DNA of 64,000 nucleotides, from assembly GCF_001507545.1 (NCBI RefSeq), contig NZ_LQBP01000006.1, positions 124,001-188,000 of the forward strand. The letters are read 5' to 3'. Both the position numbers and the translations under genes were made by a program. Origin of the DNA: Ruegeria profundi. GTDB lineage: Bacteria > Pseudomonadota > Alphaproteobacteria > Rhodobacterales > Rhodobacteraceae. This document shows, piece by piece, positions 34,277-43,511 of this stretch. How positions within the stretch are numbered: position 1 is the stretch's first letter; the number at the start of each line of letters is the position of its first letter. The notes under the pieces were generated by a model, which was given only the letters and a program-made list of their open reading frames with translations, ran no database searches and was not told the DNA's origin.

Positions 34277-34822
34277 ATGAGCATTCCTGCGGCTGCATCT
34301 CTGTTGTTCCTGCCGTTTGTCCTGCCAATTTGCTTGTATGTGGCGTTCACGGATATGCGGTATATGCTTATCAAGAACCACGCCGTTGTTGCGTTGGCGA
34401 TTGTTTTCGTCGTAATCGGCTTGTTCGTGTTGCCCCCGTGGGCGACCGAATGGACGACGTTAAGCGTTGGATCGTTTTCCGTCGCCCTTCCCCCATATGT
34501 TTGGCACTTGTTGCATATCGTTTTTATCTTGATACTTGGTATCTTGCTTAATTCGGCTGGCGTCATGGGGGCAGGCGATGCCAAGTTCCTGGCCGCCGCC
34601 TCGCCTTTTGTCTGGGTTGGGGACTTGAACCTGATCCTGTTCATTCTGGCGACGACCACAGTTGCAGCATTTGCTGCACACCGGCTAGCCATGCACACAC
34701 CATTGCGAAAAATGGCACCGGATTGGGAAAGCTGGAACAGGGCCAAGCACTTTCCGATGGGTCTTGCCTTGGGTGGCAGTCTGGCCATTTACCTGATCCT
34801 TGGTACTGTCAACGGTTCGTAA
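34277..34822 (+). CDS. cpaA: Prepilin peptidase CpaA/TadV (A24 family)
   Basis: This aspartyl membrane protease cleaves the Flp prepilins. The 181-aa protein has about five membrane helices and both catalytic aspartates, the first in the cytoplasmic loop ADMRYML-type segment FTDMRYMLIKNHAVV (near Asp24) and the second in MGAGDAKFLAA. It lacks the N-terminal methylase domain of PilD, as usual for TadV. It is the last recognised pilus gene of the cluster. Confidence 0.92.
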   Translation: MSIPAAASLLFLPFVLPICLYVAFTDMRYMLIKNHAVVALAIVFVVIGLFVLPPWATEWTTLSVGSFSVALPPYVWHLLHIVFILILGILLNSAGVMGAGDAKFLAAASPFVWVGDLNLILFILATTTVAAFAAHRLAMHTPLRKMAPDWESWNRAKHFPMGLALGGSLAIYLILGTVNGS

Positions 34823-34833
34823 ACTATCATTAA
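34819..34833. promoter_or_regulatory. CtrA-box-like GTAA-N7-TTAA
   Basis: This differs by one base from the CtrA consensus TTAA-N7-TTAA. It spans the cpaA stop and lies about 105 bp before the AAA+ ATPase gene, whose promoter must be in this 117-bp gap. CtrA is known to control motility and pilus genes in alphaproteobacteria. Confidence 0.3.
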
Positions 34834-34939
34834 CCCGCCTTTTCACTGCCTTGGTCCTGACACAAAGCGGGGCCAAATTTTTCGCAAGCAGCCCATTGTG
34901 GGATTTTTTGCGTGATTAGTAGATAGACGGGCAACGCTC

Positions 34940-36247
34940 ATGAATATGCAGACAACCGCGGTTATGGCCCCCCCTGCCCCCAAGGGTCTGGGCGAAATGA
35001 GGCTCCCGATCGTTATGATGCGCGACATCATGTTGAAAACGATCTTCCGAAAGAACGCTGATACCGTGTCCGAAATCGCCGCGGCGATCTGTTTGCCGGG
35101 GTCCGTCACGCAAGAATTGATCGACATGGCCCGCGAGCAAAAACTGATCGAGGCCACAGGAACGTTGAACGCCAACAGTGGCAACGAAATGGGGTATCAA
35201 CTGACCGATGCCGGTAAGGCCCGTGCCTTGGACGCGCTGAGCCAGTCCGAATATTTCGGCGCTATGCCAGTGCCGCTGGATGTCTACCGTGAACAGGTTG
35301 AACGGCAGTCGATCCGCAACATACAGGTCACGCGCGATCAGTTGACGGGCGCGATGGGCCATCTGGTTCTGCCCGACAGCTTGCTGGACCAGCTTGGCCC
35401 GGCAGTCAGTGCTGGCCGCTCTGTTCTGATGTACGGCCCCCCGGGCAACGGGAAGTCGTCGATTTCCAACGGGATCAGGGATGCCTTGGGCGATAACGTC
35501 TACGTCCCCTATGCCATCGAATATGCCGGTCAGGTGATCACGGTTTATGACCCCATCGTTCACACGGCGATTGAGCAGGAAGCCGACGACCCCAACAGCC
35601 TGCGCCGCCGCAAACGGTTCGACTCACGCTATGTTCAGTGTGAACGCCCGACTGTTGTGACTGGTGGTGAACTGTCGCTCAGCATGCTTGACCTCGTCTA
35701 TAATCCCACCGCGCGGACCTATCAGGCGCCGCTACAGCTCAAGTCTACCGGCGGCATTTTCATCGTGGACGACCTTGGCCGTCAGCAAGAGCCGCCTCAG
35801 GCGCTGATCAACCGCTGGATTGTTCCGCTGGAAGAGAACAAGGATATTCTTGGCCTGCAATCAGGTGAAAAGTTCGAGGTGCCCTTTGACACGCTGGTCA
35901 TCTTCTCGACCAACTTCCACCCGAACGAGATCTTTGACCAAGCGGCCCTGCGCCGAATCTTCTTCAAGATCAAGATCGACGGTCCAAACCAGGAAAACTT
36001 CCTGAAAATCTTTGCGATGGTCGCCCGCAAGCGCGGCATGCCGTTGGACGAGGCCGCGTTGGTGCATCTGCTGAAGGTCAAATACCCGACCATCAACAAC
36101 GTCTACGCGAATTATCAGCCGATCTTCCTGATCGACCAGATGATCTCGATCTGCGAGTTTGAGGGTATTCCCTATCAGATGAGCCCTGACCTGATCGACC
36201 GCGCGTGGTCCAACATGTTCGTCAAAGACGAGGCGATTGTTAAATAA
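34940..36247 (+). CDS. AAA+ ATPase with N-terminal winged-helix-like region, role unknown
   Basis: The 435-aa protein has an N-terminal part (about residues 20-85) that looks like a winged helix (DTVSEIAAAICLPGSVTQELI, GNEMGYQLTDAGKARA). An AAA+ core follows with Walker A LMYGPPGNGKSSIS (near 168), Walker B GGIFIVDDLGRQ (near 273), sensor 1 VIFSTNFHP, and the arginine-finger region DQAALRRIFFKIKI. It resembles MoxR-like and other predicted remodelling ATPases more than any named protein. It follows the Tad locus by 117 bp on the same strand. A link to the pilus is possible but unproved. Confidence 0.8.
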   Translation: MNMQTTAVMAPPAPKGLGEMRLPIVMMRDIMLKTIFRKNADTVSEIAAAICLPGSVTQELIDMAREQKLIEATGTLNANSGNEMGYQLTDAGKARALDALSQSEYFGAMPVPLDVYREQVERQSIRNIQVTRDQLTGAMGHLVLPDSLLDQLGPAVSAGRSVLMYGPPGNGKSSISNGIRDALGDNVYVPYAIEYAGQVITVYDPIVHTAIEQEADDPNSLRRRKRFDSRYVQCERPTVVTGGELSLSMLDLVYNPTARTYQAPLQLKSTGGIFIVDDLGRQQEPPQALINRWIVPLEENKDILGLQSGEKFEVPFDTLVIFSTNFHPNEIFDQAALRRIFFKIKIDGPNQENFLKIFAMVARKRGMPLDEAALVHLLKVKYPTINNVYANYQPIFLIDQMISICEFEGIPYQMSPDLIDRAWSNMFVKDEAIVK

Positions 36248-36287
36248 CGCCGTGCCAATTCCGTAAAGGGTTGGGTAATCTGCGCGT

Positions 36288-38699
36288 ATGACGCAGATTC
36301 CCGCCCGGATCACTGATTGGTTTGCCACCAAGGGCTGGTCCATCCACCCCCATCAGCAGGATATGTTTGACCGGGCCTCGGACCCGGCAACGTTACTGAT
36401 TGCGCCTACCGGGGGTGGCAAGACTATGGCAGGGTTCCTGCCAACTCTGGCTGATTTGGCTCAACACGAACACGCAGGTCTGCACACGATCTATGTTTCC
36501 CCCCTCAAGGCACTGGCGGCCGATATTCGCCGCAACCTGCGCGGGCCAGCGGATGAGATCGGCCTGCCTATTCGGATCGAAGACCGTACCGGCGACACTT
36601 CGGCCACGCAGAAGAAACGGCAGCGGGTGGACCCGCCGCACATTCTGCTAACCACGCCAGAAAGCCTTGCACTGCTGACCTCGTATGAAGATGCACACCG
36701 AATGTTTGCGGGTGTCCAGCGGGTGATTGTAGATGAAATTCATGCCTTGGCGGAAAGTAAGCGCGGGGATCAGTTGATGCTGGCCTTGGCCCGGCTGCAA
36801 TCCTTGTGTCCCGGCCTGCGCCGGGTCGGATTATCAGCCACGGTCGAGAACCCTGACGCCATCGCGCGGTTCCTGGCCCGCCACCCTGACCCATGTCAGA
36901 TCGTACAAGCTGACCCCGGTCCTGACCCCGACATACAGATGCTGGAAACCGCCGAGATGCCGCCTTGGTCGGGCGGAGGTGCGGCTTATTCGATCCCGGC
37001 GGTGCTAGAGCAGATCAAGCAACACAAGACCACGCTGATCTTCCACAATACCCGCGCACAGGCCGAGATTTTCTTTCACAACCTCTGGCTTGCCAATGAC
37101 GACGGCCTGCCCATCGGTATCCACCACGGCAGTCTGGACCGGCAACAGCGGGAAAAGGTTGAGGCCGCCATGGTACGGGGTGATCTGCGCGCGATCATCT
37201 GCACCGGAAGTCTGGATCTGGGCATTGATTGGGGCGATGTCGATCTGGTGATCCAGATCGGCGCGCCCAAGAACGTCAAGCGGTTGGTTCAACGGATCGG
37301 ACGCGCCAACCACCGCTACAATGCACCTTCCAAGGCGTTGCTTGTACCTGCAAACAGGTTTGAGGTGGTGGAGTGCATTGCCGCGCTCGAAGCAGCCAAG
37401 GCGCACGAACTGGATGGCGAACCGCGCGGATCTGGCCCCCGCGACGTATTGTGCCAACATATCCTCATCGCTGCCGCGGCGGGGCCGTTCAACGCAGACA
37501 CGCTGTTTGGCGAAATGACTACGGCTGGACCGTACGCGGCGTTAGGCCGCGCCGAATTTGATGACTGTCTGGAATTCTGCGCGACCGGAGGTTACGCCCT
37601 GCGTGCCTATGACCGCTGGCAACGGCTGCAGCAGCGCCCGGACGGGCTTTGGCAGCTACGCGACCCCCGTGCGGCGCAGCGTATCCGCATGAACCTTGGC
37701 ACCATTCAGGATACCGATACGCTGAAAGTGCGTCTGAAACGCAATCGCGGTGGCAAACCGCTGGGCGAGGTAGAAGAGGCCTTTGCGGCATCTCTCACCC
37801 CCGGAGATACCTTTCTGATCGGCGGGCAGATCGTGCGATATGAAGGCCTGCGCGAAATGGTGGTCGAGGTCACGCGACGCGCCGACAAGAAGCCCAAGGT
37901 CGCCACCTTCATGGGCACCAAGTTTGCCACCTCTACGCAGCTGAGCGACCGTATCCTGAGGATGTTCGCCCAACCCAATTGGCCGCAGCTTCCCAAGCAT
38001 ACTGCCGAATGGCTTTCCCTGCAGCGGGATATGTCCCGCCTGCCCCAACGCGACCGGCTTTTGATTGAAAGTTTCCCCAATGACGGCCGCGAGCATTTGT
38101 GTGTTTATGGATTCGCCGGACGGAACGCGCAGCAAACGCTGGGCCTGCTGCTGACCAAGCGAATGGAAGAGACCGGGTTTGCGCCACTTGGATTCGTAGC
38201 CACGGACTATGCAACGCTGATCTGGGGGTTGGATGCAGTAACCGACCCCCGCCCCTTGTTCCAGATGGACGCTCTGCGAGACGGGCTTGAAAACTGGCTG
38301 GCCGGAAATGCCGTGATGAAGCGCACCTTTCGCGCCTCGGCCACGATCGCCGGTTTGATCGAGCGGAACACAGGCGGGCAACGCAAAAGCGGGCGTCAGG
38401 CAACGTTTTCCTCGGATATTCTCTATGACACATTACATAAATACGATCCAAACCACTTGCTTTTGCAAATCACCCGAGAAGAGGCCATGCGTGGATTGGT
38501 GGATTTTGGCCGGATTGAATCGATGATGGCACGTATCGGAGACCGCATTGACCTGCTGCGCCTCAAACACGTGTCGCCTCTGGCCGCGCCGTTGTTTCTT
38601 GAACCTGGCAAAGTTCCTGTCAAAGGCGCGGCCGAGGAACGCCTTTTGGCCGAAGAAAGCGCACGTCTTTTGCAGGCGGCTGGGTTGGAGCCCGGCTGA
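36288..38699 (+). CDS. Ligase-associated DNA damage response DEXH helicase (Lhr family)
   Basis: The 803-aa superfamily 2 helicase has Walker A APTGGGKTMAGFLPTLAD (near residue 42), Walker B VDEIHALAESKRGDQL, motif III GLSATVENPDAI, and the helicase C motifs CTGSLDLGIDWGDVDLV and QRIGRANHRYN. An Lhr-core C-terminal half with the WH and beta-barrel region follows. Helicases of this length next to pdeM form the ligase-associated repair group together with an ATP-dependent ligase and a beta-CASP exonuclease. Only helicase and PdeM are in this window. Confidence 0.93.
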   Translation: MTQIPARITDWFATKGWSIHPHQQDMFDRASDPATLLIAPTGGGKTMAGFLPTLADLAQHEHAGLHTIYVSPLKALAADIRRNLRGPADEIGLPIRIEDRTGDTSATQKKRQRVDPPHILLTTPESLALLTSYEDAHRMFAGVQRVIVDEIHALAESKRGDQLMLALARLQSLCPGLRRVGLSATVENPDAIARFLARHPDPCQIVQADPGPDPDIQMLETAEMPPWSGGGAAYSIPAVLEQIKQHKTTLIFHNTRAQAEIFFHNLWLANDDGLPIGIHHGSLDRQQREKVEAAMVRGDLRAIICTGSLDLGIDWGDVDLVIQIGAPKNVKRLVQRIGRANHRYNAPSKALLVPANRFEVVECIAALEAAKAHELDGEPRGSGPRDVLCQHILIAAAAGPFNADTLFGEMTTAGPYAALGRAEFDDCLEFCATGGYALRAYDRWQRLQQRPDGLWQLRDPRAAQRIRMNLGTIQDTDTLKVRLKRNRGGKPLGEVEEAFAASLTPGDTFLIGGQIVRYEGLREMVVEVTRRADKKPKVATFMGTKFATSTQLSDRILRMFAQPNWPQLPKHTAEWLSLQRDMSRLPQRDRLLIESFPNDGREHLCVYGFAGRNAQQTLGLLLTKRMEETGFAPLGFVATDYATLIWGLDAVTDPRPLFQMDALRDGLENWLAGNAVMKRTFRASATIAGLIERNTGGQRKSGRQATFSSDILYDTLHKYDPNHLLLQITREEAMRGLVDFGRIESMMARIGDRIDLLRLKHVSPLAAPLFLEPGKVPVKGAAEERLLAEESARLLQAAGLEPG

Positions 38700-38740
38700 T
38701 ACCACTTGCGTCCATCAGCGAAACAGGCAAAGAACGGATC

Positions 38741-39403
38741 ATGAACGAAGTGACGTTTTCCTTTGTCGGGCAAAACCTCAGCGCATTGGGGTCCGGTGCC
38801 TTATGGTGGCCAGATCAAAGCCTGCTCTGCGTGTCCGATCTGCATTTGGGCAAGTCCGAGCGTATCGCGCGCCGGAGTGGACCAACTCTGCCGCCATATG
38901 ACAGCAGGGAAACACTGACCCGGCTGGCTGTCGATATCACCCGAACCAATCCCGGCACCGTCATTTGCCTTGGCGACAGTTTCGATGATCTGGATGCTTC
39001 GGCCGCATTGGACTTTTCTGAAAAGCAGGACATCACCGCCTTGCAAGCCGGTCGCCGCTGGATTTGGATCGAAGGCAACCACGACCCCGGCCCTATTGAT
39101 CTGGGCGGTGCGCATCTTGTGGAATATGAAGTCGGCCCCCTGACCTTTCGACATATCGCGCATCCTGGGGCGCAGGCCGAGGTCTCAGGCCACTATCACC
39201 CCAAGGCGCAATTGAGAGCACGGGGGCGTTCTATCACCCGGCCGGCCTTTCTGATAGATCAGGCGCGGCTGATCCTGCCGGCCTATGGCACTTATACCGG
39301 CGGTTTACACAGCTCAGATCACGCTTTGAGCACACTGATGAACGATCCGGCGATGGCCATACTGACGGGTCCGCAGCCTCGGATCATTCCGATGCCACGA
39401 TAA
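38741..39403 (+). CDS. pdeM: Ligase-associated DNA damage response endonuclease PdeM
   Basis: The 220-aa protein is a calcineurin-like metallophosphoesterase with all ligand motifs: DLHLGKSERIARR (near residue 29), GDSFDDLD, EGNHDPG, and HYHPKA. PdeM-type enzymes act as nucleases or phosphodiesterases in the ligase-associated repair set. It follows the helicase by 41 bp on the same strand and ends 6 bp from the convergent LytTR gene. Confidence 0.92.
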   Translation: MNEVTFSFVGQNLSALGSGALWWPDQSLLCVSDLHLGKSERIARRSGPTLPPYDSRETLTRLAVDITRTNPGTVICLGDSFDDLDASAALDFSEKQDITALQAGRRWIWIEGNHDPGPIDLGGAHLVEYEVGPLTFRHIAHPGAQAEVSGHYHPKAQLRARGRSITRPAFLIDQARLILPAYGTYTGGLHSSDHALSTLMNDPAMAILTGPQPRIIPMPR

Positions 39404-39409
39404 CGGCGG

Positions 39410-40162
39410 CTACAGAAGACCATCCTGTTCAAGCTGAGGTTTATACTTTCGGCTGACAGGCACCAAGTCATTGTTTTTCAAACGCAGAAACGTTTTTCCG
39501 CCCCTCTTTTCCACCCGGTCAATAGCGGTGTCCGTCACCCAGTGGGATCGATGGGTGCAGTGCCCCGGCACGGGCTCCATCTCGGCAATGGCATCACTGA
39601 AACGAGACCGGATCGTGAATGTTCCTTCTGTCGTTACCACATCTACAAAGTGATCCCGAACCGTCAGCCGAAAAATCTGCCCACCGAAGGACCCCGGCAA
39701 CCGCTTTGCCAGTCGCGGCGAAACGGCGGCGGTCTCAGGTCGTGCTGCAGATGGTTGATCATAACCGCGGATCAGAACCAACCCGGTTGCAAGCAACGCG
39801 CCGTACGGTGCCACCGAAAGCATGTCCGGGGCGGGCTGCCCGCCATAGGAAACAAGCAGATAAGATAAAAACCACATCGATGGCACAAACAATCCAAGGA
39901 TCAACGCAATCAAGGCAACGTCACGCCATGAAAAATACGCGCCTGTGAAATAGGTCTTGGTCACGTATTTCGATCCCCAGATGACCGCCAATGCCAACCC
40001 GACAACCCCAAACCAAAAGATCAGCCGTTCAGAAAACGGCAAGTAGAGCTTCGGAAAAGGTTGGAACGTGTATGCCAGCAAAGGGGGAAACACGAGACCC
40101 GCAACCACTCTGCGCACTTTAAGCTCGGCCAGAAATCGGCTTGGCACGACTGTCACACTCAC
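39410..40162 (-). CDS. Membrane-anchored LytTR-domain transcription regulator
   Basis: The 250-aa protein begins with four hydrophobic helices (about residues 20-135) and ends with a LytTR DNA-binding domain (about 155-248). The LytTR domain reads RLTVRDHFVDVVTTEGTFTIR, CTHRSHWVTDTAIDRVEKRGGKTFLRLKNNDLVPVSR, split by a short linker. Its start is GTG. There is no receiver domain and no kinase gene nearby, so the membrane part probably senses the signal itself or a partner does. The target genes are unknown. Confidence 0.85.
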   Translation of the reverse strand: MSVTVVPSRFLAELKVRRVVAGLVFPPLLAYTFQPFPKLYLPFSERLIFWFGVVGLALAVIWGSKYVTKTYFTGAYFSWRDVALIALILGLFVPSMWFLSYLLVSYGGQPAPDMLSVAPYGALLATGLVLIRGYDQPSAARPETAAVSPRLAKRLPGSFGGQIFRLTVRDHFVDVVTTEGTFTIRSRFSDAIAEMEPVPGHCTHRSHWVTDTAIDRVEKRGGKTFLRLKNNDLVPVSRKYKPQLEQDGLL

Positions 40163-40305
40163 TCAAAATTTGCCGCCGACTGAAGCCAGCCTGCATCTCC
40201 GTCGGCGCATGAATCAATTCGTAACAGACTGGAATTGTGTCTTTATCATCGAAAACACAGACATTCAAATCTGGTTCGATAAGCTCCGGCGATCTTTAAA
40301 TACCA

Positions 40306-40338
40306 ATGGGTCAAAGGCCGGATAGCCCTTTGACCCAT
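40306..40338 (-). terminator. Hairpin terminator after folD
   Basis: ATGGGTCAAAGG and CCTTTGACCCAT form a perfect 12-bp stem with a 9-nt loop, 24 bp after the folD stop. The following minus-strand bases TTGGTATTT are only moderately T-rich. The rest of the 199-bp gap up to the LytTR gene shows nothing I can support. Confidence 0.65.
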
Positions 40339-40361
40339 ACAAGTTTTAGAAACGAAAATTG

Positions 40362-41252
40362 TTAGGCGGTCAGGCCTTCCGGTTCGGTCAGGCCGTTGGC
40401 GCGGCAACACGCGGTCAGCGTATTGGCCAGAAGGCAGGCGATCGTCATCGGGCCAACTCCACCGGGAACCGGGGTAATTGCACCTGCACGTTCCGCTGCA
40501 CTGGCGTAATCCACATCGCCGACCAGCTTGTTCTTACCGTCGCGCTCAATCCTGTTGATGCCGACGTCGATAACCGTCGCACCCTCTTTGATCCAGTCGC
40601 CGGGCACCATCTCGGGGCGGCCAACGGCGGCTACAACAATATCTGCGCGGCGCACAACGTCGGGCAAATCCTTGGTCCGTGAATGCGCGATCGTCACGGT
40701 GCAGCTATCGCCCAGCAGCAGTTGCGCCATCGGCTTGCCGACGATGTTCGAGCGACCAATCACAACCGCGTCCATACCCGAAAGCGAGCCGTGATAATCG
40801 CGCAGCATCATCAGGCACCCCAGCGGGGTACAGGGGACCATCGACTTCTGACCGGTGCCCAGCAGACCCACGTTCGAGATGTGGAAGCCATCGACGTCCT
40901 TGGCCGGATCGATCGAGTTGATCACAAGGTCTTCGTTCAGGTGCTTAGGCAGGGGTAGCTGAACCAAGATACCGTGGACGTCCGGGTCATTGTTCAGCTT
41001 GGCGATCAGCGCCAGCAGGTCTTCTTCGGTGGTCTCGGCATCCAGCTTGTGTTCGTACGAGTTCATGCCGACCTCAACAGTCTGCTTGCCTTTGGACCGT
41101 ACATAGACTTGGCTGGCCGGATCTTCGCCCACCAGAACCACGGCAAGCCCCGGTGTGATGCCGTTTTCCTCTTTCAGTTTGCCCACCTGATCGGCCACTT
41201 GGGCACGCACCTTGGCCGCAAAAGCCTTGCCGTCGATTACCTGCGCTACCAT
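40362..41252 (-). CDS. folD: Bifunctional methylenetetrahydrofolate dehydrogenase/cyclohydrolase
   Basis: FolD interconverts methylene-, methenyl- and formyl-tetrahydrofolate with NADP. The 296-aa protein has the catalytic lysine in [14 protein letters not shown] (near residue 55), the [11 protein letters not shown] and VPCTPLGC motifs, and the NADP site [18 protein letters not shown], ending with [19 protein letters not shown] 41252 (MVAQVIDGK) matches the family; the longer frame reaches into the upstream gene. With fhs 0.4 kb upstream it forms the folate one-carbon branch. Confidence 0.96.
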   Translation of the reverse strand: MVAQVIDGKAFAAKVRAQVADQVGKLKEENGITPGLAVVLVGEDPASQVYVRSKGKQTVEVGMNSYEHKLDAETTEEDLLALIAKLNNDPDVHGILVQLPLPKHLNEDLVINSIDPAKDVDGFHISNVGLLGTGQKSMVPCTPLGCLMMLRDYHGSLSGMDAVVIGRSNIVGKPMAQLLLGDSCTVTIAHSRTKDLPDVVRRADIVVAAVGRPEMVPGDWIKEGATVIDVGINRIERDGKNKLVGDVDYASAAERAGAITPVPGGVGPMTIACLLANTLTACCRANGLTEPEGLTA

Positions 41253-41270
41253 CCTTTGATCCCTTCTTTC

Positions 41271-41300
41271 AAAAAACGGATCGGGCGCAATATGCGCCCG
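41271..41300 (-). terminator. Hairpin between chorismate mutase and folD
   Basis: CGGGCGC and GCGCCCG form a 7-bp stem with an AATAT loop. On the minus strand a six-T run follows after five bases. It may end the upstream transcript or attenuate folD, which starts 19 bp further on. Confidence 0.5.
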
Positions 41301-41305
41301 GTTTT

Positions 41306-41611
41306 TCATTCGGGGCCGAGCACACGTTCTTCGCGGGCAATCGACCAGTCAATCAAGATACGCCAGAGTTTCTCGGCAAGATCAGGGTCCATGCCCAGCT
41401 CATCGGAACTCATGCGCACGCGCTGCACCACGTCTTCGACACGATCCGGAATGCGGGCTGGCAGCCCCTCGCCGGGTTTCAGCTCGGACGCGCGATCAAT
41501 ATAGCTTGCGCGCGTTACCAACAACTCGATCAATTGGCGGTCCAGCTTGTCGATCTGAGGCCGCAATTCCTGCATTGAGTTGCAGTCTTGTGGCGGTATC
41601 AGAGTGGGCAT
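41306..41611 (-). CDS. Monofunctional chorismate mutase (AroQ type)
   Basis: The 101-aa all-helical protein has the AroQ pattern [58 protein letters not shown]. It would turn chorismate into prephenate for Phe and Tyr synthesis. The related isochorismate pyruvate lyases share this fold and cannot be fully excluded. ATG 41611 has GAGGAG eight bases upstream. It lies between fhs and folD, an order I recognise from other roseobacters, with no obvious metabolic link to folate beyond shared chorismate origin. Confidence 0.85.
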   Translation of the reverse strand: MPTLIPPQDCNSMQELRPQIDKLDRQLIELLVTRASYIDRASELKPGEGLPARIPDRVEDVVQRVRMSSDELGMDPDLAEKLWRILIDWSIAREERVLGPE

Positions 41612-41669
41612 TTCAATCTCCTCACGGCCCGGGGATATCCCCGGACCACGAGATGTATCATTCGGGCGC

Positions 41670-43346
41670 TTAGAACAAGCCCTCGATCTGACCTTCATCG
41701 TTGAGGCGAATCGTCTCAGCCGCCGGTTTGCGGGGCAGGCCGGGCATGGTCATGATCTCACCGCAGACAACCACGATGAAACCGGCACCCGCAGACAGGC
41801 GGACCTCGCGCACAGGAACCGAGTGGCCAGTGGGCGCACCGCGCAGGGTCGGGTCAGTCGAGAATGAGTACTGCGTTTTTGCCATACAGACCGGCAGATT
41901 GCCGTAGCCTGCGTCTTCCCACTCGCGCAGTTGGTTGCGAATCTTGTTGTCGGCCAGAACCTCGTCGGCGCGGTAAATCCGCTTGGCGATTGTTTCGATC
42001 TTCTCGAACAGCGGCATTTCGTCAGGGTAGATCGGCGCAAAGTTAGCGGCACCGTTCTCGACGATCTCAACCACTTTTTCGGCCAGAGGGGCCGAACCTT
42101 CTGAACCCAGTTCCCAGTGGCGCGACAGGATGGCCTCGACACCATGTTCGGCACAATAGGCTTTAACCGCCTCAACTTCGGCATCCGTGTCAGTGACGAA
42201 ATGGTTGATGGCGACAACAACCGGAACACCGAAGGATTTCACGTTCTCGATATGACGGCCAAGATTGGCGCAGCCGGACTTTACCGCATCGACGTTTTCC
42301 GCACCCAGATCGGCCTTGGCCACCCCGCCGTTCATCTTCATCGCACGTACGGTCGCCACCAGCACAACAGCCGACGGAGCAATCCCTGCCTTGCGGCACT
42401 TGATGTTCATGAATTTCTCGGCACCCAGATCGGCGCCGAAACCAGCTTCGGTAACGACATAGTCGGCCACTTTCAACGCCGTCTTGGTGGCAATGACCGA
42501 GTTGCAGCCATGCGCGATATTCGCGAACGGGCCACCGTGAACAAAGGCAGGGTTGTTTTCCAGCGTCTGCACAAGGTTGGGCTGCATCGCGTCTTTCAAC
42601 AGGACGGTCATTGCGCCTTCGGCCTTGATGTCGCGGCAGTAGACCGGGGTTTTGTCGCGGCGATAGGCTACGATGATATCGCCCAGACGCTTTTCCAGGT
42701 CTTGCAGGTCGGTTGCAAGGCAGAGGATCGCCATGACCTCAGACGCAACGGTGATGTCAAAGCCTGTCTCACGTGGGAAACCATTTGATACGCCACCCAA
42801 CGAGGCGGTGATTTGACGCAAGGCACGGTCATTCATGTCAACCACGCGGCGCCATGCCACGCGGCGGATATCGATTTCACATTCGTTGCCCCAATAGATG
42901 TGGTTGTCGATCATCGCAGACAGAAGCGAGTGCGCCGACGTGATCGCGTGAAAGTCACCTGTGAAGTGCAGGTTCATTTCCTCCATCGGAACAACCTGCG
43001 CGTACCCGCCGCCTGCAGCACCGCCTTTCATGCCAAAGTTCGGGCCAAGCGACGCTTCGCGGATACAGATCATCGCGTTCTTGCCGATGCGGTTGAGACC
43101 GTCGCCCAGCCCAACGGTTGTGGTGGTCTTACCCTCGCCCGCGGGGGTCGGGTTAATCGCGGTGACAAGGATCAACTTGCCATCTTCCCGGTCCTGAACC
43201 GAGTTGATGAAGTCCTGACTGACCTTTGCCTTGTCATGGCCGTAAGGCAGCAGATCAGTAGACTCGATGCCAATTTTCGCACCAATTTCCTGAATCGGCT
43301 TCTTGTTTGCCTCGCGGGCGATTTCAATGTCGGATTTATAGCTCAT
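41670..43346 (-). CDS. fhs: Formate-tetrahydrofolate ligase
   Basis: Fhs makes 10-formyl-THF from formate, THF and ATP. The 558-aa protein has the P-loop-like [20 protein letters not shown] (near residue 65), [24 protein letters not shown], and the C-terminal [21 protein letters not shown]. It matches the usual length. In roseobacters Fhs with FolD serves one-carbon units from methylated substrates such as DMSP and glycine betaine breakdown. That use is inferred from the lineage. Confidence 0.97.
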   Translation of the reverse strand: MSYKSDIEIAREANKKPIQEIGAKIGIESTDLLPYGHDKAKVSQDFINSVQDREDGKLILVTAINPTPAGEGKTTTTVGLGDGLNRIGKNAMICIREASLGPNFGMKGGAAGGGYAQVVPMEEMNLHFTGDFHAITSAHSLLSAMIDNHIYWGNECEIDIRRVAWRRVVDMNDRALRQITASLGGVSNGFPRETGFDITVASEVMAILCLATDLQDLEKRLGDIIVAYRRDKTPVYCRDIKAEGAMTVLLKDAMQPNLVQTLENNPAFVHGGPFANIAHGCNSVIATKTALKVADYVVTEAGFGADLGAEKFMNIKCRKAGIAPSAVVLVATVRAMKMNGGVAKADLGAENVDAVKSGCANLGRHIENVKSFGVPVVVAINHFVTDTDAEVEAVKAYCAEHGVEAILSRHWELGSEGSAPLAEKVVEIVENGAANFAPIYPDEMPLFEKIETIAKRIYRADEVLADNKIRNQLREWEDAGYGNLPVCMAKTQYSFSTDPTLRGAPTGHSVPVREVRLSAGAGFIVVVCGEIMTMPGLPRKPAAETIRLNDEGQIEGLF

Positions 43347-43511
43347 TGGGCAGGGTCCCTGATTTAATGCCGTGCTAAACCGGCGCGATGCGTCGGCGCT
43401 GGGAAACCCATACCGTTGTGTACCAGAGAGATGGCTATAGATTCCGACATAATCATGCCGCGAAACGGCGTTAAGGTGGATCAGGCGCTGCTCATCGGAA
43501 ACAGGCGGACC

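Noticed and set aside
35041-36247. AAA+ ATPase as a RavA/MoxR-VWA system
   Set aside because: No von Willebrand A domain gene follows; the next gene is a DNA helicase.
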